A DNA stretch of 42,822 nt from an uncultured Caulobacteraceae bacterium (GTDB lineage: Bacteria > Pseudomonadota > Alphaproteobacteria > Caulobacterales > Caulobacteraceae), in assembly GCA_903923135.1 (NCBI GenBank), contig CAIXWN010000124.1:1-42822 (forward strand). Reading direction: 5' to 3'. The translations under genes and the position numbers were made by a program. Positions within the stretch are counted from its first letter, which is position 1; every line of letters begins with the position of its first letter. Below, in pieces: positions 8,823 to 16,482 of this stretch. The notes under the pieces were generated by a model. It did not search any database. It had not been told where the DNA came from and saw only the letters and a list, made by a program, of their open reading frames with translations.

Positions 8823-9968
8823 TCAGCCGGCCTTGTGCGGGGCGATGAGGAACTTCTCCCCGGTCGACTTGCGGTTGTAGGCGCCGATCACGGCCACATC
8901 GAGGGCCTCGGTCAGGGAGATCACCGAGGTGTAGTGGCTGGCGAAGGTGGTGGTGATCTCGGCGGCGACGCGCTGGCGCAGCTTTTCGGTCTCCACCGGG
9001 CCGATCTTCTGCAGGAAGGGCGTCAGCAGCCAGCCGCCGACGCCCCAGGCCATGCCGAAGCCGCGGTTGAACTCGGTGGGGGCGGTGTTCAGGCCGCCGT
9101 AGATATAGACCTGCTTGTGGGTCGTGGAGCCGTAGCGGCTGTAGCCGGCGCCGGTCTTGTTCAACGCCGCCTCCATGGCGGTGAGGATCTGGCCGGCCAG
9201 GCGTCCGCCGCCGATGGCGTCGAAGCCCAGGGTGGCGCCCGTCGCCACCAGGGCGGCGGTCAGGTCGTCCATGAACGTCGGCTTGCTGGAATCGCAGACA
9301 TGCACGGCGCCGATGCCGCGCAGCAGCGCCTCCTGTTCGGCGCTGCGCACGATGTTCACCAGCGGGACGCCGTCGGCCAGGCAGGCCTTGACCAGCATCT
9401 GTCCCAGATTGGAGGCGGCCGCGGTGTGGACCAGGGCCTTGTGCCCCTCGGCGCGCATGGTGCCGATCATCCCCAGCGAGGTGAGCGGATTGACGAAGCA
9501 CGACGCCCCCTGGGCCGGGGTGACGCCCTCGCCCAGAAGCAGGCAGTCGGCGGCCCGCAGGGTGCGGTACTGGGCGTACGTGGCCCCGCCGAGGATGGCG
9601 ACGGTCCGGCCCAGCAGGGCCTGGGCGGCGGCCGACGCGCCGGCCTTGACCACCACGCCGGCGCCTTCGTTGCCCACGGGCAGGGACTGATCGACGCGGC
9701 CGGCCATGGCGCGCATGAAGGCAGACGGGACCCGGGCGGTTACCACCGGGTGGGCGGCGTCGCCCGAGGCGACGGCCGTGGCGATGTCCGCGGCGCCCAG
9801 CAGCAGGCCCAGGTCGGAGGGGTTGATCGGCGTGGCCTCGACCCGGACGGTCACCTCGTCGGCGCCGGGCTCGCCCACCGGGACATCGGCGAGGGACAGT
9901 TCCAGCTCGCCGCTGGCGCGCAGCAGCGAGCGCAGCTGCAGACCGGTCTGCGCGGAAGGTGAAGTCAT
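8823..9968 (-). CDS. MDR-family oxidoreductase (alcohol dehydrogenase-like)
   Basis: A 381-residue medium-chain dehydrogenase/reductase-like protein. The N-terminal part carries EATPINPSDLGLLLG, and GNEGAGVVVKAG marks the GroES-like domain. The coenzyme-binding region is AAASNLGQML, a Qor/ETR-like turn. No catalytic zinc cysteine pattern is visible. The substrate is not clear; related proteins reduce enoyl thioesters or quinones. The start ATG at 9968 is preceded by AGGAG nine bases upstream. The gene is convergent with the PHP gene and follows the PPOX flavoprotein on the same strand after about 110 bases, in which I see no clear signal. Confidence 0.85.
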   Translation of the reverse strand: MTSPSAQTGLQLRSLLRASGELELSLADVPVGEPGADEVTVRVEATPINPSDLGLLLGAADIATAVASGDAAHPVVTARVPSAFMRAMAGRVDQSLPVGNEGAGVVVKAGASAAAQALLGRTVAILGGATYAQYRTLRAADCLLLGEGVTPAQGASCFVNPLTSLGMIGTMRAEGHKALVHTAAASNLGQMLVKACLADGVPLVNIVRSAEQEALLRGIGAVHVCDSSKPTFMDDLTAALVATGATLGFDAIGGGRLAGQILTAMEAALNKTGAGYSRYGSTTHKQVYIYGGLNTAPTEFNRGFGMAWGVGGWLLTPFLQKIGPVETEKLRQRVAAEITTTFASHYTSVISLTEALDVAVIGAYNRKSTGEKFLIAPHKAG

Positions 9969-10082
9969 GGAGCGTCTCCTGGGGGTTTCCATTGACGGCC
10001 AGTCCGCCGCCCTGGCGTTGGCCGTTCGTGGTCTGTCCTATGTGGCCTATCGCGCCGTCTGGCAATTCCGTCGCGGCCGGAG

Positions 10083-10700
10083 TCACCAGAGCGTCGCCGC
10101 CGCCCGGGTCGGCCAGTTGCTGTCGTAGGCCTCGCCGCCGACCTCGCCGGCGCTCACGGCGGCCAGCATGGCGCCGGGCGAGGGCAGGACGCCCGGGTCG
10201 ACCCGGGCGTCGGTGTCCCACAGCCGGGATCGCACGATGGCCCGGGCGCACTGGAAATAGACGGTCTCAAGGGTGACGACGATGGCGCTGCGCGGGCTGC
10301 GACCCTCCACGGCGAAACCGGACAACAGGTCAGGGTCTGCCGAAATGACCGCACGACCATTCACCCTCAGGGTGGTCCCGGAGCCCGGGATGAGGAACAG
10401 CAGCGCCACCCTCGGGTCGCGGACGATGTTGCGCAGGCTGTCGAGGCGATTGTTGCCGCGGCGGTCCGGGATGACCAGGGTGCGCTCGTCGAAGATGCGG
10501 ACGAAGCCGCGCTGATCCCCGCGCGGCGAGCAGTCCAGGCCCTCCGGACCGACCGTGCCGATCACGAGAAAGGGCGAGGCCTCTATCAGCGTCCGGTAGT
10601 GCGGGGTCAGGCCGGCGGTCTCCTTCACCAGCGCGGCGGGGACGGGCCGGGCGTCGTACAGCTCCAGGAGCGCATCGAGGGTCTGGATCGTGTGGGTCAT
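10083..10700 (-). CDS. PPOX-type FMN flavoprotein (MSMEG_1061-like)
   Basis: A 205-residue pyridoxamine 5'-phosphate oxidase-like protein with a split-barrel fold signature. FLVIGTVGPEGLDCSPRGD is near the N-terminus, and RRGNNRLDSLRNIVRDPRVALLFLIPG is typical of FMN-dependent PPOX family members. Its substrate is unknown; relatives bind FMN or F420. The ATG at 10700 was chosen because the upstream in-frame extension has no family-like residues. It diverges from the heme oxygenase gene across about 145 bases that should contain both promoters. Confidence 0.85.
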   Translation of the reverse strand: MTHTIQTLDALLELYDARPVPAALVKETAGLTPHYRTLIEASPFLVIGTVGPEGLDCSPRGDQRGFVRIFDERTLVIPDRRGNNRLDSLRNIVRDPRVALLFLIPGSGTTLRVNGRAVISADPDLLSGFAVEGRSPRSAIVVTLETVYFQCARAIVRSRLWDTDARVDPGVLPSPGAMLAAVSAGEVGGEAYDSNWPTRAAATLW

Positions 10701-10846
10701 GGCGCTGTCACCGACGTTGGTCTGGGCAGAGCGGGCAGGGTGCCCGGACACTATGACCAATCGACGGCCGCCGGACGTCGGCGCGATGATCGGTCGGGCG
10801 GCGATTGGGCTTCACGCCCCCGCCGCCGGATGGCATGGAATGGGAC

Positions 10847-11464
10847 ATGGGCACACTGCGGTCACGACTGCGCGACGCTACCGCCTCGGCTCACCGACGG
10901 GTCGAGGCGGTGATGTCGATCGAGGACCGATGCCGCGGCCGGGACGACTACCGGGCTCTTCTCGCCCGGATGTGGGGCATCCACGCGCCGCTCGACGCGG
11001 CGCTGGAGGCGACGGACTGGAGCGGGCTGGACATCGACTATGGCGAACGGTCGAAACTGTCCTGGCTGGCTGACGATCTGGCCTGGCTGGGCCTGGACGC
11101 CGCCGCGCTGGCGGCGTTGCCTCGCTCGGCGCGCCTGCCGCGGCTGGCCGCTCCGGTCGACGCCATGGGCGCGCTCTATGTGCTGGAGGGCGCCTCGCTC
11201 GGCGGCCAGATCATCGCCCGTCAGCTCAAGGGCCAGCTGGGCGTGGTCCCCGGGGCCGGCGGGACGTTCTTCGCGAGCTACGGCGAGCGCATCGGCGAGA
11301 ACTGGCGGCGCTACCTGGCTGCGCTCGAGCGGTTCAGCGATTCGCCGCCGGCTGCCGCCCGGATCGAGGCCGCGGCGCTGGAGACGTTCGAGAGCTTTCT
11401 GGTCTGGTTCGGCGAGGACGCCGAGCCCGGACAGGCGGCGCGGAGGGTGGCCCGTCATGGCTGA
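10847..11464 (+). CDS. bphO: Heme oxygenase, biliverdin-producing
   Basis: A 205-residue bacterial heme oxygenase of the BphO/HemO type. The proximal heme ligand is H16 (SAHRRVE) and the distal helix has YVLEGASLGGQ. It opens heme to biliverdin, the chromophore of the phytochrome encoded next. The two genes overlap by eight bases, so translation is coupled and chromophore and apoprotein are made together. In-frame ATGs at 10835 and 10847 are both possible; the latter has GGAATGGGA upstream and gives the usual short N-terminus. There is no signal peptide. Confidence 0.93.
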   Translation: MGTLRSRLRDATASAHRRVEAVMSIEDRCRGRDDYRALLARMWGIHAPLDAALEATDWSGLDIDYGERSKLSWLADDLAWLGLDAAALAALPRSARLPRLAAPVDAMGALYVLEGASLGGQIIARQLKGQLGVVPGAGGTFFASYGERIGENWRRYLAALERFSDSPPAAARIEAAALETFESFLVWFGEDAEPGQAARRVARHG

Positions 11465-13772
11465 CCCGGTGCCGTTCGGAGCCGCCGATGTCTCCAACTG
11501 CGAGCGCGAGCAGATTCACATTCCAGGTTCGGTGCAGCCGCACGGCTGCCTTCTGGCCATGGAGCCCGGCAACCTGCGGATCCTGCAGGCCGGCGGCGAC
11601 ATGGCCGGTCTGCTGGGGGCCGAACCGGTGGCCCTGCTGAAGGCGCAGTTCAGCGAGCGGATCGGGCCGAGGCTGACGGCGGCGATCAACGGCTCGGGCG
11701 AACCGTCGCAGCCGGCGCGACGGCTGCTGGCCCTCGACAGCGGCTTCACCCCTGGCGGCGCCGCCTGCGACGCCGTGGTGCACCGCAGTGACGGTCTGCT
11801 TATCCTGGAACTCGAGCCCCGCACGACCACCGACGACCAGCCGGGCGACACCTTCGGCCTGGTGCAGGGCCTGATCGCCGGACTTCAGCGGGCGGCGTCG
11901 GTTAAGGCGTTCCTGCAGGCCATGGTCGACGGGGTTCGCGAGGTCTCGGGATTCGACCGGGTCATGCTCTACCGGTTCCTGGCCGACGGGACCGGTTCGG
12001 TGGACGCCGAGGCCCTCGCCCCTGACGTGGAGTCCTATCTGGGCCTGCGCTACCCGGCCTCCGACATCCCGGCCCAGGCCCGGGCGCTCTACCTGCGCAA
12101 CACCCTGCGGCTGATTCCCGACGCCGGCTATGTTGCGGCGCCCCTCTACGCCTCGAACGACTGGCCCGTGGACCGGCCCCTCGATCTCAGCGACAGCCTG
12201 CTGCGCAGCGTCTCGCCGGTTCATCTGGAATATCTGGCGAACATGCAGGTGGTCGCCTCGCTGTCGATCTCGATCGTCATCGACGGCAAGCTCTGGGGCC
12301 TCATCGCCTGCCACCATCGCGCGCCGCGTTTCCTGCCGTTGCGGATTCGCCTGGCCCTGGACCTGTTCGGTCAGATGGCATCAGTCCAGCTGGAGACCCG
12401 CCTGACAGCCGAGTACCTGGCCGAGCGGATGCGCGGCAAATCCATCCACGAGACGCTGGTCAAGGATCTTTCCGGCGACAGGGATGTCCTGGAACAGCTG
12501 AGACGGTCGAAGCAGATGATCTTCGACTACCTGCCGGCGGCGGGCCTGGCCCTGTATATAGACGGCCGCTTCGACGCGGTCGGCGAGACCCCGGGCGAGG
12601 CGGACGTGGGGCGCCTGGTGGACTGGCTGAACGCCACCGTCAGCGGCGGCCTTTTCCATACCGACCGCCTTGTCGAGCTGTACCCGCCGGCCGAGAGGTT
12701 CGCGGACGTCGCCAGCGGTGTCTTCGCCCTGTCCGTGTCCAGATCGCCTCGCGACTACCTGATCTGGTTCCGGCCCGAACTTGTCCACTCGGTCCGATGG
12801 GCGGGCGACCCGAACAAACCGGTGAGCTCGGTCGCAGGGCAGGTGCGGTTGTCTCCGCGCAGGAGTTTCGAAGACTGGCGCCAGGAGGTGCGGCGCAGGT
12901 CGGAACCGTGGAGCTCCGGCGACGTGAGGATGGCCGAATCGCTGCGCGTGTCGCTGCTCGAAGTGGTGCTGGAGCACGTCGATCAACTGGCCAGGGAACG
13001 CGAGCGCGCCCGCATCCAACAGGACAGGCTGCTGGCCGAGCTCGATGATCGCATCCTGCAGTGGGAGCAGACCGCCGCTCAACTCAAGGTGGAAAGCGAC
13101 CGGCGCGCCATTGTCGAGGCGGAGCTGTCCCAGGTCCTGCGCAGGACGGTGATCGAACAGGAGACCGAGCGCCAGCGGATCGCCCGGGAACTGCACGACA
13201 GCCTCGGTCAGTACCTCACCGCCGTTTCGCTCGACCTCGACGGCATCGCCCGCGACGCCAGCGCCAGCTCGGCGATCAAGGCGCGCGTGGTGCGGCTCAA
13301 GGGCCTGACCGCCGACGCCGGTCACGAGGTGAACCATCTGGCCTGGGAAATCCGGCCGACATCCCTGGATGATCTGGGCCTGCAGACCGCCGTCCAGCAG
13401 TTTGTCGAACAGTGGAGCGAGCGGTCGGCGCTGCAGTTCGACCTGCACATGACCCTCGAGGGGCGGCGGTTCGCGCCGGCGATCGAGTCGGTGCTGTACC
13501 GCGTCCTACAGGAGGCGATCCACAATGTGGTCAAGCATGCCGAGGCCAGCCGCGTGGGCGTGATCCTGGAGGGCAGCGCCGTCGAGCTCCGGCTGATCGT
13601 CGAGGACGATGGCCGCGGCTTCCTGGTCGGCGAGAACGAGAACCTGAAGGGTCCGTCACCGCGCCTGGGTCTGCTGGGGATGCGCGAACGCCTCGCCCTG
13701 GTGGGCGGGGCGCTGGAAATCGAGTCGGCACCGGGACAGGGCACGACCCTGCTGGCCCATGTGCCGCTCTAG
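11457..13772 (+). CDS. bphP: Bacteriophytochrome with HisKA_3-type histidine kinase
   Basis: A 771-residue red/far-red photoreceptor kinase. The N-terminal PAS domain carries the biliverdin-binding C15 (SNCE). GAF spans about residues 130-310, with PASDIP (D203), H256 and the C-H-H pair at 285-287. PHY spans about 330-500, with a tongue having WAGDP and the PRRSF form of the PRxSF motif at 467-471. A coiled linker (505-575) leads to a dimerisation/phosphoacceptor helix of the HisKA_3 class (H580 in RELHDSLGQ). The ATPase has N690, DDGRG (717-721) and GLLGMRERL. HisKA_3 kinases usually pair with LuxR/NarL-type regulators, and one follows directly. The start overlaps the bphO stop. Confidence 0.95.
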   Translation: MADPVPFGAADVSNCEREQIHIPGSVQPHGCLLAMEPGNLRILQAGGDMAGLLGAEPVALLKAQFSERIGPRLTAAINGSGEPSQPARRLLALDSGFTPGGAACDAVVHRSDGLLILELEPRTTTDDQPGDTFGLVQGLIAGLQRAASVKAFLQAMVDGVREVSGFDRVMLYRFLADGTGSVDAEALAPDVESYLGLRYPASDIPAQARALYLRNTLRLIPDAGYVAAPLYASNDWPVDRPLDLSDSLLRSVSPVHLEYLANMQVVASLSISIVIDGKLWGLIACHHRAPRFLPLRIRLALDLFGQMASVQLETRLTAEYLAERMRGKSIHETLVKDLSGDRDVLEQLRRSKQMIFDYLPAAGLALYIDGRFDAVGETPGEADVGRLVDWLNATVSGGLFHTDRLVELYPPAERFADVASGVFALSVSRSPRDYLIWFRPELVHSVRWAGDPNKPVSSVAGQVRLSPRRSFEDWRQEVRRRSEPWSSGDVRMAESLRVSLLEVVLEHVDQLARERERARIQQDRLLAELDDRILQWEQTAAQLKVESDRRAIVEAELSQVLRRTVIEQETERQRIARELHDSLGQYLTAVSLDLDGIARDASASSAIKARVVRLKGLTADAGHEVNHLAWEIRPTSLDDLGLQTAVQQFVEQWSERSALQFDLHMTLEGRRFAPAIESVLYRVLQEAIHNVVKHAEASRVGVILEGSAVELRLIVEDDGRGFLVGENENLKGPSPRLGLLGMRERLALVGGALEIESAPGQGTTLLAHVPL

Positions 13773-13814
13773 GAGACTCTCTCGCCTGGTCCGCCCGCCG
13801 GCTGGAGGCCGCCG

Positions 13815-14486
13815 ATGATCGCCACAGCGCAACCCGACCCGCCGCCGCTGCGGGTGTTCATAGCCGACGACCATCCGATTGTTCTGGCGGGCGTCAAGGC
13901 GCTGGTGATGGAGGACAGCCGCTTCGATGTGGTCGGCGAGGCGCTGGACGGCCAGGCGACGCTTCAGCAGACCCTCGCCCTGAAGCCGGACATCCTCATC
14001 CTCGACATCTCCATGCCGGGGCTCAACGGCGTGCAGATCGCCGAGGCGGTCCGGGCGGCCTGTCCGCTATGCAAGATACTCACCCTGACGGTTCACGAGG
14101 ATCGCGGCTATCTGCGTCAGCTGCTCAGGCTGGGCGTCTCCGGCTATCTGCTCAAGCGGTCGGCCACGGACGAACTGATCCGCGCCCTGACGGCGATCGC
14201 CTCGGGCGGCCTCTACCTGGACCCGGCCGTGGCGGAAATGGCGGTCGCAACCAGCGCCACGCGGTTGCTGGAGGGCCCCGTCGGAAGCGTGGAACTCAGC
14301 CAGCGCGAACTGGATGTCATCAAGCTGACGGCCTCAGGCCACAGCAACAAGTCGGTGGCCGCCGAGCTGGGAATCGGCGTCAAGAGCGCTGAAACCTACA
14401 AGGCCAGGGCGATGGAGAAGCTGGGCTTCCGCACCCGTGTCGAAGTCGTGCGCTTCGCCATAAGCAAGGGCTGGCTGGTGGATTGA
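13815..14486 (+). CDS. LuxR/NarL-family response regulator
   Basis: A 223-residue two-domain regulator. The receiver has D18/D19, the phosphoacceptor D64 (LDISMPG), T90/T92 and K114. A LuxR-type helix-turn-helix follows at about residues 157-215 (LSQRELDVIKLTASGHSNKSVA). It starts 42 bases after the phytochrome kinase. The HisKA_3 class of that kinase fits this NarL-type partner, so light-dependent phosphotransfer from BphP H580 to D64 is the likely pathway. Target genes are unknown; the downstream small receiver gene and spacer are candidates by position only. Confidence 0.93.
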   Translation: MIATAQPDPPPLRVFIADDHPIVLAGVKALVMEDSRFDVVGEALDGQATLQQTLALKPDILILDISMPGLNGVQIAEAVRAACPLCKILTLTVHEDRGYLRQLLRLGVSGYLLKRSATDELIRALTAIASGGLYLDPAVAEMAVATSATRLLEGPVGSVELSQRELDVIKLTASGHSNKSVAAELGIGVKSAETYKARAMEKLGFRTRVEVVRFAISKGWLVD

Positions 14487-14568
14487 GGCGAGAGTGGGCC
14501 GAACACCGCCTCCTTGTCCGGGTTTTCCCTGACACGATCTGGGATTTGCCCGTCTTTCCAAAGCCATC

Positions 14569-14594
14569 GGAACGTTGTCCTGATCGACAGAGTT
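14569..14594 (+). promoter_or_regulatory. EcfG-type general stress promoter (candidate)
   Basis: GGAAC at 14569-14573 and AGTT at 14591-14594 are separated by 17 bases. This matches the alphaproteobacterial EcfG sigma factor consensus (GGAAC-N16/17-cGTT) except for the first base of the -10 element. It lies in the spacer upstream of the small receiver-like gene and would give a leader of about 120 bases. Confidence 0.55.
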
Positions 14595-14722
14595 ACAGGG
14601 TTATCGAGTCTTGACCGCCACTGTCCGGGCGAAGCTTCAGGCGCAGCCGCGAGAGGCTGGGACTTGTTCCGTCGCCGAAGGCTTCCGGCTGAAGGACGAA
14701 AGCGTGCGGGAGACAGATACCG

Positions 14723-15112
14723 GTGCAACTCCAGATCATTCTCGTTTCGGACGACCCGCAGTACAGCTATACGGTCCTGAATGATCTCACGGCCATGAAA
14801 AGAACTGTGGGCGTTGCGGAACTGGGCTGGACGGATCGACTGTCTTTCGACGTTGAACTGGCCCTGGCGAAGGGTCGTTACAAGGTCCCGACGATCCTGA
14901 TGCTCGATTGCGCCTTCAGCGCCCTGGGCAACGAGGCCATCCTCGAGCGCGTGGCGAGCCTGAAATCCAGCATGCCGATCGAGTGCCTCGTCCTGCGCCC
15001 GGCCGCGGACGATGGCGCCGCCGAGCGACTTCGTCGACTGGGCGTGTTGGTCTATGAGGACGAGATCGCGCCGCCGGCCGTGTCGCTGTCCGCCGAGGCG
15101 GCGATCCACTAG
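14723..15112 (+). CDS. Small degenerate receiver-like protein
   Basis: A 129-residue protein that reads like a lone receiver domain. It has an initial beta strand ending in D10/D11 (ILVSDD) and a hydrophobic strand ending at D62 (PTILMLD), the places of the acidic pocket and phosphoacceptor. The conserved Thr/Ser after strand four (ECLVLRPA) and Lys after strand five (VLVYEDE) are missing, so phosphorylation switching may be altered or lost. The start is a GTG at 14723 with GGGAG nine bases upstream. It has its own EcfG-like promoter. Single-domain regulators take part in stress signalling in this class, but the role here is inference. Family membership is not certain. Confidence 0.6.
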   Translation: MQLQIILVSDDPQYSYTVLNDLTAMKRTVGVAELGWTDRLSFDVELALAKGRYKVPTILMLDCAFSALGNEAILERVASLKSSMPIECLVLRPAADDGAAERLRRLGVLVYEDEIAPPAVSLSAEAAIH

Positions 15113-15123
15113 CCTTTTCCGAG

Positions 15124-15140
15124 CTGATTGAAACAATCAG
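15124..15140. repeat. Short perfect hairpin after receiver-like gene
   Basis: CTGATTG-AAA-CAATCAG is a perfect 7-base inverted repeat with a 3-base loop, twelve bases after the stop codon at 15112. No T-run follows, so intrinsic termination is only a possibility. Related CTGATT sequences recur at 15166 and 15232. Confidence 0.45.
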
Positions 15141-15167
15141 GTCGGATCAGAAAGGCTCTAAACCTCT

Positions 15168-15256
15168 GATTCTAGAGAAAATTATCTCCGACCAGATGAT
15201 TCCGTCTGGTCGGAGTCTGCTCTAGGTCCGCCTGATTCCCCGGCCGGCGCGGACTC
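15168..15256. promoter_or_regulatory. Cluster of five GANTC sites (CcrM-type)
   Basis: GANTC occurs at 15168, 15198, 15213, 15234 and 15252, five times in 89 bases. GANTC is the target of the cell-cycle methylase CcrM in Caulobacter and relatives. The cluster lies upstream of the hotdog-fold gene and partly within the nested palindrome. Methylation-dependent control is inference. Confidence 0.45.
15172..15225. repeat. Nested palindrome, REP/RIME-like element (candidate)
   Basis: An inner perfect 11-base stem (15186-15196 with 15205-15215, loop of 8 bases) is enclosed by an outer CTAGAG/CTCTAG pair (15172-15177 and 15220-15225). The layout resembles the extragenic palindromic repeats common in alphaproteobacteria. 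It could also fold as a small structured RNA. On the minus strand the stem is followed by AATTTTC. Only one copy is visible in this window. Confidence 0.5.
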
Positions 15257-15341
15257 AATCGCCTTTGAAACGGGTTCGGTTCGGGTCCAGAGTGGCGCGC
15301 ACTCGCCCGCGGCGTCGGGCGACAGGCGCGGAGAGCCGGCG

Positions 15342-16274
15342 ATGACCCCTTTCGACACCCCCCTGATCCTGAGCGGCCCGCTGCGCGAGCCGCGCCAGAT
15401 GCTGGCGGACCAGGAATATGGCGGCCACAGCTCGATCCACGACGACGCCATGGCCGAGAAGCTGGGCTTCCGGGCGGGCCCCATCGAGGGACCAACCCAC
15501 TTCAGCCTGTTCCCGCCGCTTCTGGCGCGGATCTGGGGGCAGGCCTGGTTCGAGCGTGGCTGTCTGTCGGCGCACTATCTGAACATGGTGGTCGAGGGCG
15601 AGGCGACGAGGGCCTTCGCCGAGATTCCTCCCGACGGCGTCACGCATACGAAGGTCTGGGCGGAAAAGGCCGACGGCACGCCAGTGCTGGAGGCCAGCGC
15701 CAGCCTAGGGCCGGACCACGGCGGGACCCTGCTCGAGCACCGTCTGGCGCAGCTTCGCCCGCCCGGCAGGCTGGTGATCCTGGAAGACCTGCGCGTGGGC
15801 ATGGCCGGCGCGCGGGACGAACCGGTGCGCATGGATCCCGACCAGAACATGGGCGCGCTATATCCGTTCTCGCTCAACCAGAAGCTGGCGGTGATCACCG
15901 AGACCTCGCCCTGGTACTCTGACCCTTCGGCGTCGCCCTGGGGGCGGGCGATCATCCCTCTGGAGATGGTCAGCGTGCTGGGCGAATATTCCGGCGGCGC
16001 GGCGGGCTTCCCGGTGAAGGGACCGGCCGTGGGCCTGTTCGCCGATCAGGAGATCCGCATGGTGGACGGCCCCCTGTTCGTCGGCGAGGACTATCTCGTC
16101 CGTCGCGAGATCGTCGCCCTGTCGGAGAGCCGCCGCACCGAATCCTACTGGCTCAAGACCCGCATCTTTGACGCCGCCGGTCGCCGTCTGAAGGCGGAGA
16201 TGCTGCTCAACCACGCGACGCTGAAGGATTCCTACGCCGGCTACGCGGAGGTCCTGGCGCCGGCAGCCACCTAG
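15342..16274 (+). CDS. Hotdog-fold protein, MaoC-dehydratase-like
   Basis: A 310-residue protein. The segment HSSIHDDAMAEKLGFRAGPIEGPTHF near residue 29 has the look of MaoC-like hotdog proteins, in which a substrate-binding D/H pair and a GxIxG-like turn precede the central helix. The double-hotdog length fits. I cannot name a substrate; an acyl-CoA hydratase/dehydratase role is plausible given the neighbouring acyl-CoA dehydrogenase. The 5' spacer of about 230 bases holds palindromes and a GANTC cluster, so regulation may be complex. The start ATG at 15342 has GGAGAG about nine bases upstream. Confidence 0.65.
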   Translation: MTPFDTPLILSGPLREPRQMLADQEYGGHSSIHDDAMAEKLGFRAGPIEGPTHFSLFPPLLARIWGQAWFERGCLSAHYLNMVVEGEATRAFAEIPPDGVTHTKVWAEKADGTPVLEASASLGPDHGGTLLEHRLAQLRPPGRLVILEDLRVGMAGARDEPVRMDPDQNMGALYPFSLNQKLAVITETSPWYSDPSASPWGRAIIPLEMVSVLGEYSGGAAGFPVKGPAVGLFADQEIRMVDGPLFVGEDYLVRREIVALSESRRTESYWLKTRIFDAAGRRLKAEMLLNHATLKDSYAGYAEVLAPAAT

Positions 16275-16482
16275 CCCGCCGGGGCGCGGGGCATTTCTCC
16301 CCGGGATGACTGGCCCGCTCCGTCTTCCCGCGCTATTTCCAATCCGCCGCGTCCCGCCCGCCTCAGGGGCGGCGCCGCGAAAGCCCCCCTGATGGAGGAT
16401 GTCGGCGCGTTCCGTCGCGGCGCCATCGCCAGAACACGACTGATCCGCTACCCGACCTAGAAACCGAAGAGGAAACCCCGCC

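Noticed and set aside
10701-10846. A PpsR-like TGT-N12-ACA site in the spacer before the heme oxygenase
   Set aside because: I could not find properly spaced TGT and ACA half sites with the flanking bases of the consensus.
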